A DNA stretch of 64,000 nucleotides from Cricetomys ansorgei. Its lineage: Eukaryota > Chordata > Mammalia > Rodentia > Nesomyidae. The notes under the pieces are model-generated. The model searched no databases and was not told the origin of the DNA. It was given only the letters and a program-made list of their open reading frames with translations. The stretch lies in contig JAMJFZ010001815.1 of the NCBI GenBank assembly GCA_026225945.1, positions 14,918,501 to 14,982,500 on the forward strand. Reading direction: 5' to 3'. Below are positions 21,958 to 34,585 of the stretch, piece after piece. The position numbers and the translations under genes are program-made. Numbering within the stretch: the stretch's first letter is position 1; each line of letters opens with the position of its first letter.

Positions 21958-24900
21958 AAAACTAAACACTTTTAGCTTGAGAAATTAGATGCATTTTTTT
22001 CTATTTAATCCTGTTTAGAAATGGACTACACAATGAGTGAGAAATTGTAAAGGTTTAAATTATCAAATCTTACCAAGACTTTTTTTTTCCTACTTCTAAC
22101 TATTGAGAAAAATTGGCTGGAATTAGTGTTTTACACTGTACTAACTAGCAAACATTGACAGAGATCTTCCTTTGCTTTCATAGTACCAACAGCAATCCCA
22201 TGCTTCAGTATATAATGGAATCTATACAGATACTTAAGATATTGTCATTTTGAGGAAATTAGTGAGCCTGTTGTCAAAGCAGAAGCGCTTAGACAGCAAA
22301 GCTAAGTAGACAATGAATAAATCCTGTAGGGCAATTTCAGTCAGGACAGGGCTTAGACCTGAGACCTCAGCCAGAGAATTGGAAGAAGTAGAGGAAGAGG
22401 CAGTTAAATCAAGCCATTTTGAAAAATGACATCTCTCTGGCATTATGGAAAAGAAAACCAAACTTTCTTATCTTTAAAAGTGGAAAAGATAGTAACAGTG
22501 CATCTGGACACCTATGAGATTTAATCTCCCATCACTGAACTATGGTGCTAACTCCCCTAAGGAAGGTTTCTGAGAAAGATAGTTTAGCTTTAAAAAGCTG
22601 AATAGAGGATTTGTAAAAATTTATACCTCAAACAGGCAAAAGACAGAGCTTTATGAGTTTGGGGAGAAAAGTCATAAGGTAAGGAAAGCTTTGTGATTAG
22701 TTCATTTGACTAAATCAGGAGACTAGAGACAGAAGGAAATCAGTATAAAGTTCACTCATGGTAAACAAACTCTTAAGGCTGTTTCAAGAAAATTAAGGCA
22801 CTTGGTCAAAATCTAACAGTACTAGTGTTCCCAAACTAGTGTTTCCCAATGAAAGAAGTAATATGACACATATTTAATTTCTGAAGATGATCCTCTTCTG
22901 TTTTCCTGATGAAATCTTAGATTGTGGATCACTTTCCCCTGAGTGAGGAGTCTCAAAGAGCCCCTGTGATCCTGGGTTCCACTCTTCCTAATTGCCCTGA
23001 ATCCCACACCAAAACCAGTTTTCAGTTATGAATTTCATAAAATTCCTAACAATGGCAGCCTTTACTTGTGTCTCACTCTCCTTTGTATTTCCAATGTTGA
23101 TTTACTAATGAGGACAGGAGTCTTATCTTTGCAAATATCATAAAGGTTTCAAAAGATGCCTGCATGGGAGCCACTTCGACACTATGGTATACAAATTTGA
23201 CACATTGATTTTTGTAATCCATGCATATCTTGGCTTTTTCACTATATAACACTCTCAATAATATGCATTTCCTTCAGAAGCACATCTTTAATCCCATGAT
23301 AAAATATGAATGTTGAAATCCAATGTTGAAAATACAAGGTGAAGTGCCAATACTTTCATTTCTTTCATGAAGCCTTGTGGTCATCCTATAAGGTAAAGTT
23401 ATTGTTGGAAATTTTCCAAACTCTTGTAACCTGACAGCATTCTGTGGACTGTGAAATTCCAGAGGACAAGAGAACTTTCTACTCCTATCTAACTGACTTT
23501 GAATCTGCTCCTTGGATGAAATCTACCAGTGACTCTGTCCCTTTTATCCAGCTCTGGCAACTGCACGTTAAAAATTTCCAAATAACCAGAACAAAGTAGC
23601 TTGAAGGTTGACTTATAGATAAGTGATTAACAGTTTGAGGTAAATGATAGGCTAATTATACTGATTTGATCAGCATACATGATGCACATATACTATACCT
23701 TAACATTGTATTCCACACCTTTGTATAATTACTACCTATTGGCTAAAATTTTAAATGAAGAAAAAAAATAGTACAGAAACATCTGCAAGAACAACCTCAT
23801 TGCGACTTTATTGTCTGACTGATGTCATATCAGGTAGCCCCAGCCTCTTTTCTTCAGACACAATAAGTCACAATGACCTCCTATAGTATTTATGCCTTCC
23901 ATGACAGCCATTCTTACTTTCTTTTAAAACTAAAAATGTAGGGTTGTGAAAAGAAAAATAACCAATTTGTACATCCGGCAGTTAGAGCAACCATTCTGAC
24001 ATACATTTTTCAAGTCCAAAAAAATATTTGTTAAAAGAGTGAAAAGTTCATGATGATTGAATGCTGGCATATGGCAGAGGTGTTGTATCTGCAAGGCAGG
24101 TGCTTATTTCCTATGCAGTTCAGGACAAATCATTAGCAAAACACTAAAATTCCAGGTGATATAAAGAACATCGTAAATGTGGTTGGGAACAGGATGTGTG
24201 ATTGACTCTTTTCAATTTCAGATTATGTTCCACATGATTTGATGGCAATAAACTGCATTTAACTTGTACATATACATGATTTTAGAGCTTTCTCTGCCAA
24301 AAGGTAGATAGAATTTAGATGAAATTTCAATTTGAACCAGTGAGCTGTAAAAGTCTCCCTTATTTGACAAATAAATTATTAAGCATAACTAGTTCATGCA
24401 CTCTTTTCGTTTCTGGATTTTTGAATAAGCAAATACAATAATCAAGCCCTCTATTCTCATTATTATGCAAATATCTACAATTCAGAGCAATAATGAGCAG
24501 AGGGTTCAGAGATTTACTGTGTACTTCTTAACTTCATAGATCTGTTTTCTTTCTCATCCTTATATCCCGAAACAGGTTATTGCCTGTTTGACATTGATGA
24601 GTCTGCACTGAAAGACCCTATATCTAATTTTTAAATACTGTATATTATACATATTTAAAAATACATATTGATATTAATTTTTAGGTGAAGTCAAAATGTC
24701 TTTACTCTTCTAGGTATGTATTCATATTCTGTATCAGTGCGTATGTATTTAAGTTCAGTTTCTGGGTCACATTTGCTTTGCTACATATCTCCAATTGCTT
24801 ATGTGGTGCAGTTCATTTTCCACAGTCAGGGGATTCTCCTCTTGGCAGTCATAGTATAGAAATGATCCACTTATCATGGAATCATGAAAAAAAGAAATCA

Positions 24901-26063
24901 AGTGCCAGGTGACCTCTTTATTTGAAACTTTTAATTTGTTTATAATTTGTATCTTTAGTACTTTTTTCTATATCTTGAAATTTCTTTGTTTTTTGTATTT
25001 TTGCTTATTCTATCTTTAACTATTTTTCAGTCTTACACTCAAATACTTATTTTCTATTTACTGTTGCTTAATTAGAATATTGGAACCATTGGCTGGTTGA
25101 TGAAAATCTCAATCACACTACATCCTCTACAGGGCACTGATGCCGAACCACAATCCACAGTGTGGAAGGGTACTCATAAGGTTGATCTGCCCATTAGACA
25201 TCAGTTGAATTATCACATGAATATCTGTGAGGCCTCTGATATCTCACACATGCTAGATAAGTATCTCTCTACACACTGTACATTCATTCTTCCTCTTTAA
25301 CTGTGATCAGTTTCAAAACCTGAATTATTCCTGATCCTTTCTTACCCCCACATGATTTGTCAGCAAAATCTGGCAACTTTACATCTAAAAATATCCTAAA
25401 CCTGTCTATGTCTACCTCAATTATTACTAACCCTGTCATCTGTCAGAGTTATTTCTTTCTACATGAGGGGAAATGGTTATTTCAAATAACCTTCCTTTAT
25501 CATATTTTATGATAGTTCACACCACATCCAGAATGACTTCTAAGAAGATAACAAAATTAAGGCTTACACATTATCCCAACTGTATTTTCTATACTACTCA
25601 AATTTCAGTGTCTCTTGACAGCCTTTTAAATCGTAGGTTTTACTGCTTCATTTATACTCTTGCAGATTCCATGCTCAGGATGCTTCTTAAGATACTTAAT
25701 TCACAAAACTAGTATTTGACTACAATTCTCATTAGGAATTCTGAATCCCTAGGAAGACCTTTAACTAGTAATTGCTTCTTAGAAAGATTTAGTTATAAAT
25801 AAATGTCCTCATAGAGATTTATCCAATTATATCACAAACATCAGAAAAAAAATATTTTGCTTCTTATAACTTTTCATTCTATGTATGAAGAAACATCTTT
25901 TCTCATTTTTATTTAGTTAGTTTTTACTCCCTTGAAAATTAAGTGCAAAAACATTGAAATTTTGTCGTCAAACTAAAAAAAAAAATACTCAGGGTTAGAA
26001 CACAAGCCTATAGATTCCCTAGGTTCAAAAAGTCTCAGTACTACAAGAATAATGATAGTTTTA
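21958..26063. other. 4.1 kb of unassigned AT-rich DNA
   Basis: No named repeat or gene is recognised. The ORFs at 22,234-22,461, 22,822-23,007, 23,073-23,258, 24,685-24,912, 25,097-25,300 and 25,473-25,712 are short and unrelated to anything I know. The paucity of SINEs is typical of intron or gene-desert sequence. Confidence 0.45.
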
Positions 26064-26064
26064 A

Positions 26065-26124
<60 letters not shown>

Positions 26125-26155
26125 GTAAACACACACACACACACATACATACACT
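26064..26155. repeat. (TC)n(AC)n compound microsatellite
   Basis: About 12 TC units run directly into about 18 AC units, then after 'aagta' another 10 AC units. The polypyrimidine part could form H-DNA and the AC part Z-DNA. Confidence 0.95.
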
Positions 26156-28619
26156 ATATTATATGAGGTACTTATATGAAAATACCTTAACGCATCCATC
26201 ATTTTGCATTATAGACATATACAAATATAAATACAAAAGGCACACACTGCATAATATTTTGTATGGGAATTCTTTGTTGAAAGCGGGCATTCATTTCTAC
26301 TTTTGGAAGAGATAGGAGATCTAGGTGAAACATAAGCTGTAGGGAAAGGGTCTACCCTTCCCAGTCAATGTTCCTTCAATCAAAGCTTGGATCTCTGGAA
26401 ATACACACTCTCACCAGAGCCTGAGGAAACTTCCAGCTCTTGACTTGTTTTGCCCTAAGCAGAATTTTGGCATGCTGAGACTGCACACATTTAATGACAT
26501 AATGAGAATATGAGTTTACACAGAAAGCAGATCACAAAAAAATAAAATCATTGCAGGACTTGAAAATTGTATTTTGTTGAATAAAAATATTTACCTTACA
26601 GATTATAGGGTGTTGATTGGCTTGTGCTGATTAAACTTCTTTTAGTCTTAAATCATAGGCGCTACTTAAAATTCATCTGGGGAAGTAATGTCTCTAAATG
26701 AGAATGCATGAAGTCAAATTCATAATGATTACTTTTCTGGTATTGTCAGGTAGTTATAGTGAACAATGAAATTGACAATTAGTCTTTAAAGTTCAGTTTT
26801 TAAAAATAAATACAGAAATATATCACATTTTAATTTTAATTTTTAAATTTAATCTTTCCCTTGTATCTTTGTATATCAGCATTGCTATAAAGGTCTATCC
26901 AATAGCACCAGTGTCAATGGTCACTTCACTTCAGGATATTACAAACAAATTACTGACATCGGCAATGAAATAATTGTCTATCTTCAGTTTTGTTCAAATG
27001 TCTAATATTATTTCACAGATTAAAATATTCTGTGTCTTATCAGAGTGGAGAAAGTGAAAGATAAACATATTCAAAAGTATAAAAAAAGTATAATTATTAA
27101 CTTAATTCCAATGGGGTCACTAGAAACTAGCTTTGACACAATCAGACTTGGATGAGGTCATTATTAAAGCCTGTAAATCTGAACTTTGATCAATATCAAT
27201 TCATTTTATTCTTGCCACAAGGAATTTTTATATTGTAGACCTGTAATAAAGCAATCTGTTTCTTAATTGAATGTTAACTACTGTCACTTCCAAAATATGA
27301 TTATTTTTATCAGAATTGATAACATGAAGGCAGAGAAATTACATAGGATTCTTAAATCTGTGAGCCACTTAAATGTTAGAAATTATCCTTGATTGCACTG
27401 TTAGCAATTTAGAACCAATTTCCTGGTCATGAACAATTGGTAATAACAAGATTACTCCTGGTAATTATACACATGCAGATTTCCTAATAGTCTATCAGGT
27501 AGAATGACAATATGGAAGCCCATTTTCCTATAATGCTTCACCTCAGAAATGAATGCTTTTTTCTGTATAATGAAGCAGGAGTTTATTAGGCATGCCAACA
27601 GAGTTGAAAGGAAAAGTACAACAGATCTATTTCATGGTACAGTAGACTTTATATCAGAGAGCTCTTCAGAAAGGGGATATTAGATTTACAGAAATAATCT
27701 TGTTTCAGTTTTTAGTCAAAATTACAGCACATTCAAAAGACTGAGTACAAATTGATTCAGGCTTGAATTCATCAGGGAAGCTCTGTAAATTGGTTAGATT
27801 TTATGCTTTCAATCAGTTCCTTTCTTAGAAGACACTTGCTAATCATAACTAATCTCATACAGAGAAGGCATTTATTCATTTGCAAATAGTTACACAGAGC
27901 AATATGAGGATACTGATGAGGCACTGTGCATACAACAATTGTGAGATGGACTATGAAATATCTGCTTAACTATGGAAGAATATCAAATGGGACTGGTCAT
28001 TCAAATGTGATAAGTCATAATAGCCTGTAGGATTCTTATTCCTAATAGGGAAAATTCATGGTCTATTTACTAATTCTTCTGTTAAACAGTTATGAGAATG
28101 GCTTTTTAAGGAAGAAAATGACAATTTACTTCCAAGAATTAAGATATCTTGTTTAATTTAAAAAAATCTAATGACCTGTATCTGTAGGATCAGAGTGGAG
28201 AAATGAAAGATAAATATATTTGAAAAGTGGTAAGTAGAAACAAATGGAGAATTAAATCAGTTAGAAATTTCAATATCTCCACTGATCTATCATCCCTTTG
28301 TAGTTCTTTTAAGATTAGTTACCATTAAAATACAATAGTAGCTAGTTGGCTCTTATTACAGAAATGGCAAAATATGATGAAGAGAAGAAAATACCTTAAA
28401 ACATATAAAATCCTACTACAACCAGAAATTGGTCTTATTATCTGTTAAGGTTTAAAGAAAAGACAGATATAACTTAGTAATATGAATAAAGGATATTTAA
28501 TGTAAGTGATCATTGACCAGTGACAGTTAATACTTCTTACCATGAGTAAAGGGTATTTTGAAATAAATTAGCAATAAACATCCCCATACCACATAATGTC
28601 TCTATGACATGAAGCTGCC
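26156..28619. other. Unassigned AT-rich DNA with one short dispersed duplication
   Basis: A roughly 41-bp segment at 27,039-27,080 resembles 28,189-28,230 in the same orientation. No gene or named repeat is recognised. Confidence 0.45.
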
Positions 28620-29330
28620 CAGCCACTGATAGGCAGATGCATGAGTAGAGTTGTAGCGAAAGACCCACCTGTAAGGAACATTTAATCTTTTAATCCATCA
28701 GCATTGATACTCTAGGGTAGAAAGAATGTAAGTACACACCCTTAATCCCACGTCTGAGACAAATTAGAGTGAAGAGGAGGCAAAGTCACGAATCAGAGGA
28801 AAAGTTAGCAGAATGAGTCAGAGTGAGGACGTGCCCAACTCTTGTGATATAAAAGCAGTCTCACAGCTCAGAGAGGAAAGCAATCTAATACAGTCTGAGG
28901 CAGTCTGAGGCAGAGACACAAAGACAGTTCAACAGAAAGAGCATCATACAGGAAGAGTGACGTTGGGACGAATGAGTCAGCTTGAAGCTGAGCAGAGCAG
29001 TTCAGTCTGAGGAAGTCAGAGAATCGGCCAGCCAGAGTCAGAAGAGTTTGGTCAGAAACAGACAGCTGGCTCAGAAAGTCAGTTTGAACCAGTTAGCTTG
29101 GAGAGGAGATTGAGCTAGAACAAAGAATGGGTTGAACCAACCAATCAGAAGAGTCAGTTGAGTTCAGTACATTGGATTATTGACCTACAAACCAAGAGTT
29201 TGACGTACTTGTTCATAAAATTGAATGTTTTGAGGATTTAGCAAAACACTGTTTTTTAGTGAATGTATCATGTGTTGATCAGTTTTATGTTGTTATCAGC
29301 TTAATATAAAGCTTCTTTGAAAAAAACAAA
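28620..29330 (+). repeat. Unassigned retroposon- or LTR-like repeat
   Basis: The segment is purine-rich with recurring CAGTC, CAGAG and GAAG words. It includes a TATAAAA box at 28,848-28,854 and an 11-bp tandem duplication 'cagtctgaggc' at 28,890-28,911. It ends at a poly(A)-signal-like AATATAAAG (29,303-29,311), an A-rich stretch following. Part of it resembles the reverse complement of 3,811-4,340. These features suit an LTR or retroposon, but no TG/CA ends or target duplication were found. Confidence 0.4.
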
Positions 29331-30659
29331 AGAATCTAATAATGAGTATTATGTCTTTTTTGTCTTAGTTCAGATGTTTCTTTATATATCATATGCATAT
29401 TTATAGTTGATATATCTAGAACATATTTTTGAAGTACATTAAAAGTTAAATTATTTTTCACATTATAATATTTCTAAGAAGAATTTTATCAATTATTGGA
29501 AAATAGCTTACAGGTCAATTCTAATATCAAGTAGATGGGAATATTTCATTTGAAAATATATTTGGTATGCCAAAAATACATAAATGTCTTATTATTTGCC
29601 TGGTATGCAAAAATAGTGAAATCTCATACTCCATTTTTTACAAGACTTCGAAGAACATCTATCAATGTCAACTGCAATTTGTAAACCAAATATTAAACTA
29701 GCAAATCAAGTTGGAATTGAGAAAAATCATGTTATTTTACAGTCCAGAAGATAAATACATAATTTAATGGTAAAGAGATTTGCTAAATATTCCTGTTACG
29801 ATTTCTTAAAGTTAAAGGTGACAAATTGTAACTGCAATTTATACAAATTAAATTCACCAAAGAAAAATGTCTATAACATTTTAATAAATGTAGGATCTTT
29901 TATTACTCTTCTATTGTCATGTTTCAAGAACTCATTTTTTTCTTGGTACTTAACAGAAATATGGTTGAATTCAAATATAGCACGCGCGCACACACACACA
30001 CACACACAAGTATATATGTATATCTATATCAATATATAGAGATATATTTAAGTATCTTTTGAAAATATCAAATACTATCTGTTTATGTTGATTTAATAGA
30101 CAAGAGTTAAAATGGGCAATAGAGGGACATTTTTGTATGTTTCATTAAGTTTATTTATTTAAATTTCCATTGGCATATGCTACAAGTCTACATTCCTGAA
30201 TCATAATAGAATTAAATAGTACATCTTTGTTATAATTTGGCCAAATTTAATAACATTTTAAAAATAACATGTGATATTAAAACAGTATTTTTTTATTCTC
30301 TGATTCATCTTATATAAAATAAAAATATAAAATTGTTAGAATTAAATGGGAAGGCTGTATTCTATTGAAAATTTCAGAAGTTTAATGTAAAATGTTTACA
30401 TAATTTCAGAAGAATAAGACCAAATCTGTGTTATTCAGTAGATACTATTTTAGGCATGATTATCACTGCGTATGTCATAATAACACTAATCTGCCATTGT
30501 AAACAGATTAAGAACTAGAACAATTCTTTATAAGACCAAAGCATTGGTCTTTCCATCGGTCAATTTCTTTTAAATTAATTTGTTAATGTTTATCAAACTC
30601 TGCACTTTAGAGATGGAAATTCAGGATTTTGAAGAAAAAAAAATGTATTGTTATATATT
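29331..30659. other. AT-rich DNA with a (CG/CA)n tract
   Basis: Alternating 'cgcgcgcacacacac' at 29,982-30,008 is followed by TATATA-type repeat to 30,050. Nothing else is recognised. Confidence 0.5.
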
Positions 30660-30671
30660 TTCTTTTCTTTC

Positions 30672-30763
<92 letters not shown>

Positions 30764-30766
30764 TTT
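30660..30766 (-). repeat. (TTTC)n microsatellite grown from a B1 A-tail
   Basis: About 26 TTTC units on + are (GAAA)n on the minus strand. They lie exactly where the A-tail of the adjoining reverse B1 should be. The 100-codon ORF at 30,580-30,882 (Ser-Phe-Phe-Leu repeats) is an artefact of this run. Confidence 0.93.
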
Positions 30767-30906
30767 TCATGACAAAGTCACTCTGTTGTAACTCTGGCTG
30801 TCCTGGAACTCACTCTGTAGACCAGGCTGACCTCAAACTCACAGAGATCTGCCTACCTCTGCCTCCCAAGTGCTGGGATTAAAGAAATGAGTCACTACCT
30901 CCAGGC
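30767..30906 (-). mobile_element. B1 SINE
   Basis: On + it reads 'tctgttgtaactctggctg', 'cctggaactcactctgtagac' and 'aagtgctgggattaaag', a reversed near full-length B1. It carries the shared TTACAA variant. The head end at 30,906 is diverged ('gagtcactacctccaggc'). Confidence 0.92.
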
Positions 30907-31418
30907 TTTTATTCTGTTTCCTGAGTGTTGTTGCAGTGTGATCAAATCTTTCATGATCCTGAAGTATTGATGTCAGTACCATGATGGACTATTATTTTCA
31001 CTGTAAGTAGAATTAGACCATTTATCTCCTAATTTGCTTTTGTCAGATTTTTTTGTTTTTACCAAAACAACAGGAAAAGAAATCAAGACACATCCTTTAC
31101 CCTATTGGAATGAACCGCTAATATTTTTCTGACAGCGATGTATTCAGGAGACACATGAGCTATTTCCTGGTTTAGCATCTTAAAGATCAGAAAGAAACAT
31201 GAGGAGGGAAGCAGAGCCTTTGACCACATTGGAAAGGTCAACCATTTGTAGAACCATTTCAACCATTAGAAGACTTTGGTTTCCCAACCAAATAATAATT
31301 CTCAGTGAATTCTTTGGAGTTCTGTGCCAAACCATGTACAAAAATAAATTAAAAGTTAGGCTTTAAGAAACAAAGGCTTTTCAATTATATGGGAGAACTG
31401 AAGAATAGCCACATTCAA
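30907..31418. other. Unassigned DNA, no feature recognised
   Basis: Ordinary AT-rich sequence with no gene, SINE or L1 landmark. Confidence 0.5.
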
Positions 31419-31453
<35 letters not shown>

Positions 31454-31552
31454 ATTTACTTATTATTATTATTTATTTATATATTATATATATTGCATTA
31501 TCATTTATTATATATTAATATATATATAATATATGATATATATATATTACAT
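31419..31552. repeat. (TA)n-rich low-complexity tract
   Basis: A TA run spans 31,421-31,453, followed by ATT and TATA blocks to 31,550. Almost wholly A and T, and likely prone to melting. Confidence 0.9.
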
Positions 31553-33310
31553 TCCTAAGGTCAGAAAGGAGATAGCTCACGTCTCTTCTTGTCTAGAAAG
31601 CTAATGCCAGGCATAAAAGCAGGTTTATGTTTCACATAATTTCTCTGTGCTCTTCATGTACAGAAACTAATTCATGGTAAGTGTCCTAATTTCTTGGTGA
31701 TCAAAAAGAGGTGAACAGTACCACTGTAGTATGTGTATAGTTATCGCCTTAACAGAAAGACATTCTATGAAATGCACATGTTAGGAAAGTAAACATTTAC
31801 AAGGCAGCTGCATAAAATATACTTCTCCTTGTGTCACTTGAAAGTTCAAAAAGATTTGAAGAAATCAAGTCTATGTGAATCAATAATTTGAATTAACATA
31901 TGAAACCAGCAAAATATAGAGGTAAATGGTATTGGTATTAAATGAAGTTGCAAGTAATATAAAAGTAATAATGGCTAAATAAGCATACAAATAAATGCAT
32001 TAAGTTTTATGTATAAATAGAAATGTATATTTTATAACTGAAACAGACAATTTCCTCATTTTTCTCAAACTTATTAAAATAAAAATTAATATCAGGATTC
32101 TGTTACAGATGTTGGTGAACACTGACAAAAGTGTCCTCATTGGTCAAATTGGATCTTTTTCAATACTGGCAAGAGATAACATAACTTCTTACCACAACAT
32201 CTTACCAAAAGTTATAAAAACATACAAATTCATTCCTTTCCCTTGTTTCCACTTTATAGTCAAGGTTCAATAAAACTTTAAATATATATCAATGCACATT
32301 TAAATGGAACAATATAGAACAATAGCACTAGACCATTTTAGTATTGCTGGCAAAAATTAATGTTTTCCTTCAGATGATTTCAGTTGTAGTGTTTTAACAA
32401 TTAAACAAATGATGTTTGATATCTACCAATGAAAAACTGTAGGAAAATTATGCCGTCAGACTTCCTGTAAATAAGGCACTTCTGTTAATTTCTAATTGAT
32501 TGGGCAAGTGGCATTATTGAACCATAATTGATTTTCTCTTTCACATGTTGTGCAGCCCAGCAGTTGTTTTATGGGAAGTTACTGTAAAAACAGCTCCTCA
32601 ATTTAATTTGTGGAAACATAAAGGCTTACTGTACTCTTGAAGCCACATATTTTTTGCCAGCATACTCTGGATGTTTGTGGTCTGATTTGAAATTTTATCG
32701 TTTTATTCATATGAGTGAATGAATTTCCAATGTGACCAGATGACACTGTCAAAGAAGGATGCAGGCTGCGTGACGCATCGAGTGAACTAGTGTGGGTCAT
32801 AAATATCTGAGAAGACAAATTTAGGTAGTTATGACACTATAAGTAACAGCTTGTCATAAAGAAAATGAATGAATTTCTCCACTAAACTTTGAGAAGTCCC
32901 ACATATTCAATTCATAGGACATCAAGCTGGTTCATTTCCTCTGATAATGAATTTTTACTTAATGTAAAACTTCAGAGATGTAATACCATATACATATATT
33001 GATAAGGAACACTTAAAACTTCATTAATGTAGGAAGATCTGTATTTAACTGTTGTTTAATAAATATTAATTAAATCTAAATGTAATTAGTTTAATTTTAA
33101 TTAGCAATAATTTTAATTAATTGGAAATTTTGAATGTCTTTAGGAAGCTTGAGATGTTTATATCTGCAGCTTCAATCACAAATTTGAGATATGTATATAA
33201 ATTCCAAATAATTTCAATAAAAATCTAGCTACCAAATTAAGATGTCCTATATATGTGGTTGTATTTTCCTACCATTTTTATACCCAAGAAAATAAATTTG
33301 AAAGTGGGAA
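31553..33310. other. Unassigned DNA; possible conserved element at 32,440-32,830
   Basis: No repeat family is recognised. The 32,440-32,830 part has balanced composition and two identical TAATTGATT words (32,493 and 32,525). The 71-codon ORF at 32,603-32,818 (-) has no known content. Confidence 0.4.
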
Positions 33311-33620
33311 GAATTATTTTAGCTCATGATGAGGAGAGTGTGGCAGACTAAGACAACTCAGAACTTAATGACCCAGAACAAAGAAAGCTATAGGAAGTGG
33401 TCCAAGCAATATGGTGCTCAACTCTCCCCTTCATACTCTCTCTAGCAAGCCCAATGTCTAACTTCCACTACTTCCCAATGACATCATCTTATCATGAACC
33501 CATCAGGGATTTAGTCTATACATTAGGTCAGAGCTCTCTGAATTTTCACATATACACATATGTTTTTGCTCCTGGACAGCCCTCATTCTGTCAAGTAATC
33601 TCACTCTGGCAGAAAGATCA
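33311..33620 (+). repeat. Old interspersed repeat fragment (family uncertain)
   Basis: The order 'gaggagagtgtggcagac ... ttccactacttccc ... catgaacccatcagggattta ... aggtcagagctctc' matches what I remember of a widespread old mammalian/rodent LTR-like repeat. The ORF at 33,397-33,633 lies inside it and is therefore not taken as a gene. Confidence 0.35.
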
Positions 33621-34035
33621 ACCATTACCGTAAAGTTTTTAGCTACAAAATATGTGCATTTTAATTTTAATTTTAAATTTTAATTGTTTTAATATTGTGT
33701 GTTTGTTATATTAAATTAAATATTAATATTAATTTTAGTTATTTTACTGTAGCTGACAAGCCATCAAAATTATACATATCATATTTATATTGGATATTAC
33801 TGATAAGTAATAGAAGTCATTGTGCTTAACTATATTATTAAGATCATATTTTAGAATAAAATATCTAACTTGTTTATCTTTCAACTTTTTCTGTATTCAG
33901 CCTTTCTCAATCCATCTCTATTACTTTGTTCACTAACAAATAAGATTTATATCATTGTTGCCTATCTAGCATTTTTTAAAAGCCTGTAGTTGGATAATTT
34001 TTAATTTTTAGGCTCCTTATTTCATAAGTTGGAAG
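33621..34035. other. AT-rich DNA, no feature recognised
   Basis: Runs of TTTTAATTTTAA at 33,658-33,690 and TATTAATATTAATTTTAG near 33,720. No gene or repeat family is seen. Confidence 0.5.
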
Positions 34036-34585
34036 TCTCCACCAGGTTTTTCCCATTAGAGCTCAGGAAATCCCATGGGAGATTTATATCTCCACATGGG
34101 AAATATGGAAGAAAGATTGTAAGAGTCAGCTTGGATAGAGGACAGCAGGAGAACATGGCTCATTGGATGAACTAAGCAGGGCTCACAGAGACTGCAGCTG
34201 CAAGCATGGGGCTTTATTGGGACTGACCAGGCCCTATACATATATGTTATGGCTGTTAACTTAGTGTTTTGGTAAGACTCCCAACAATAGGATCAGTTGT
34301 GTCTCTGACTCTTTTGCCAGCTTTTAAAACTCTTTCCTTCTAATGGGTTTCCTTGTCCACCCTCAATATGAGGGCTTTTTCCTTGTGTTATTGCATCTTG
34401 TTTTTGAGTGTTTGGTTGCTGTCCTTTGAGGTCTGCTCTTTTCTGAATAGAAACAGAGTGAAGTGAATCTTGGGGAAAGCAGATATAAGAGGGGGACTTG
34501 TGAGGAGGGGTAAGAGGGCAAGCTGTGGTCCAGATATATGAGAGAAAAATGCATTTTCAATAAATATAAAAATATTATCAAAAGA
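34036..34585 (+). mobile_element. L1 3' UTR and terminus
   Basis: The rodent L1 3' UTR order is clear: 'gggactgaccaggccctat', 'gactcccaacaataggatcag', 'gtctctgactcttttgccagc', 'caatatgagggctttttcc', a G-rich block at 34,489-34,515, and the terminus 'atatgagagaaaaatgc' followed by 'aataaatataaaa'. This is the same UTR type as the reverse copy at 5.5-6.7 kb. It is 5'-truncated. ORFs at 34,363-34,693 (-) are antisense to it. Confidence 0.8.

Noticed and set aside
26052..26315. Ser-Leu and Thr-His repeat protein
   Set aside because: Translation of the TC/AC microsatellite.
30580..30882. Ser-Phe-Phe-Leu repeat protein
   Set aside because: Translation of the (TTTC)n tract plus reversed B1.
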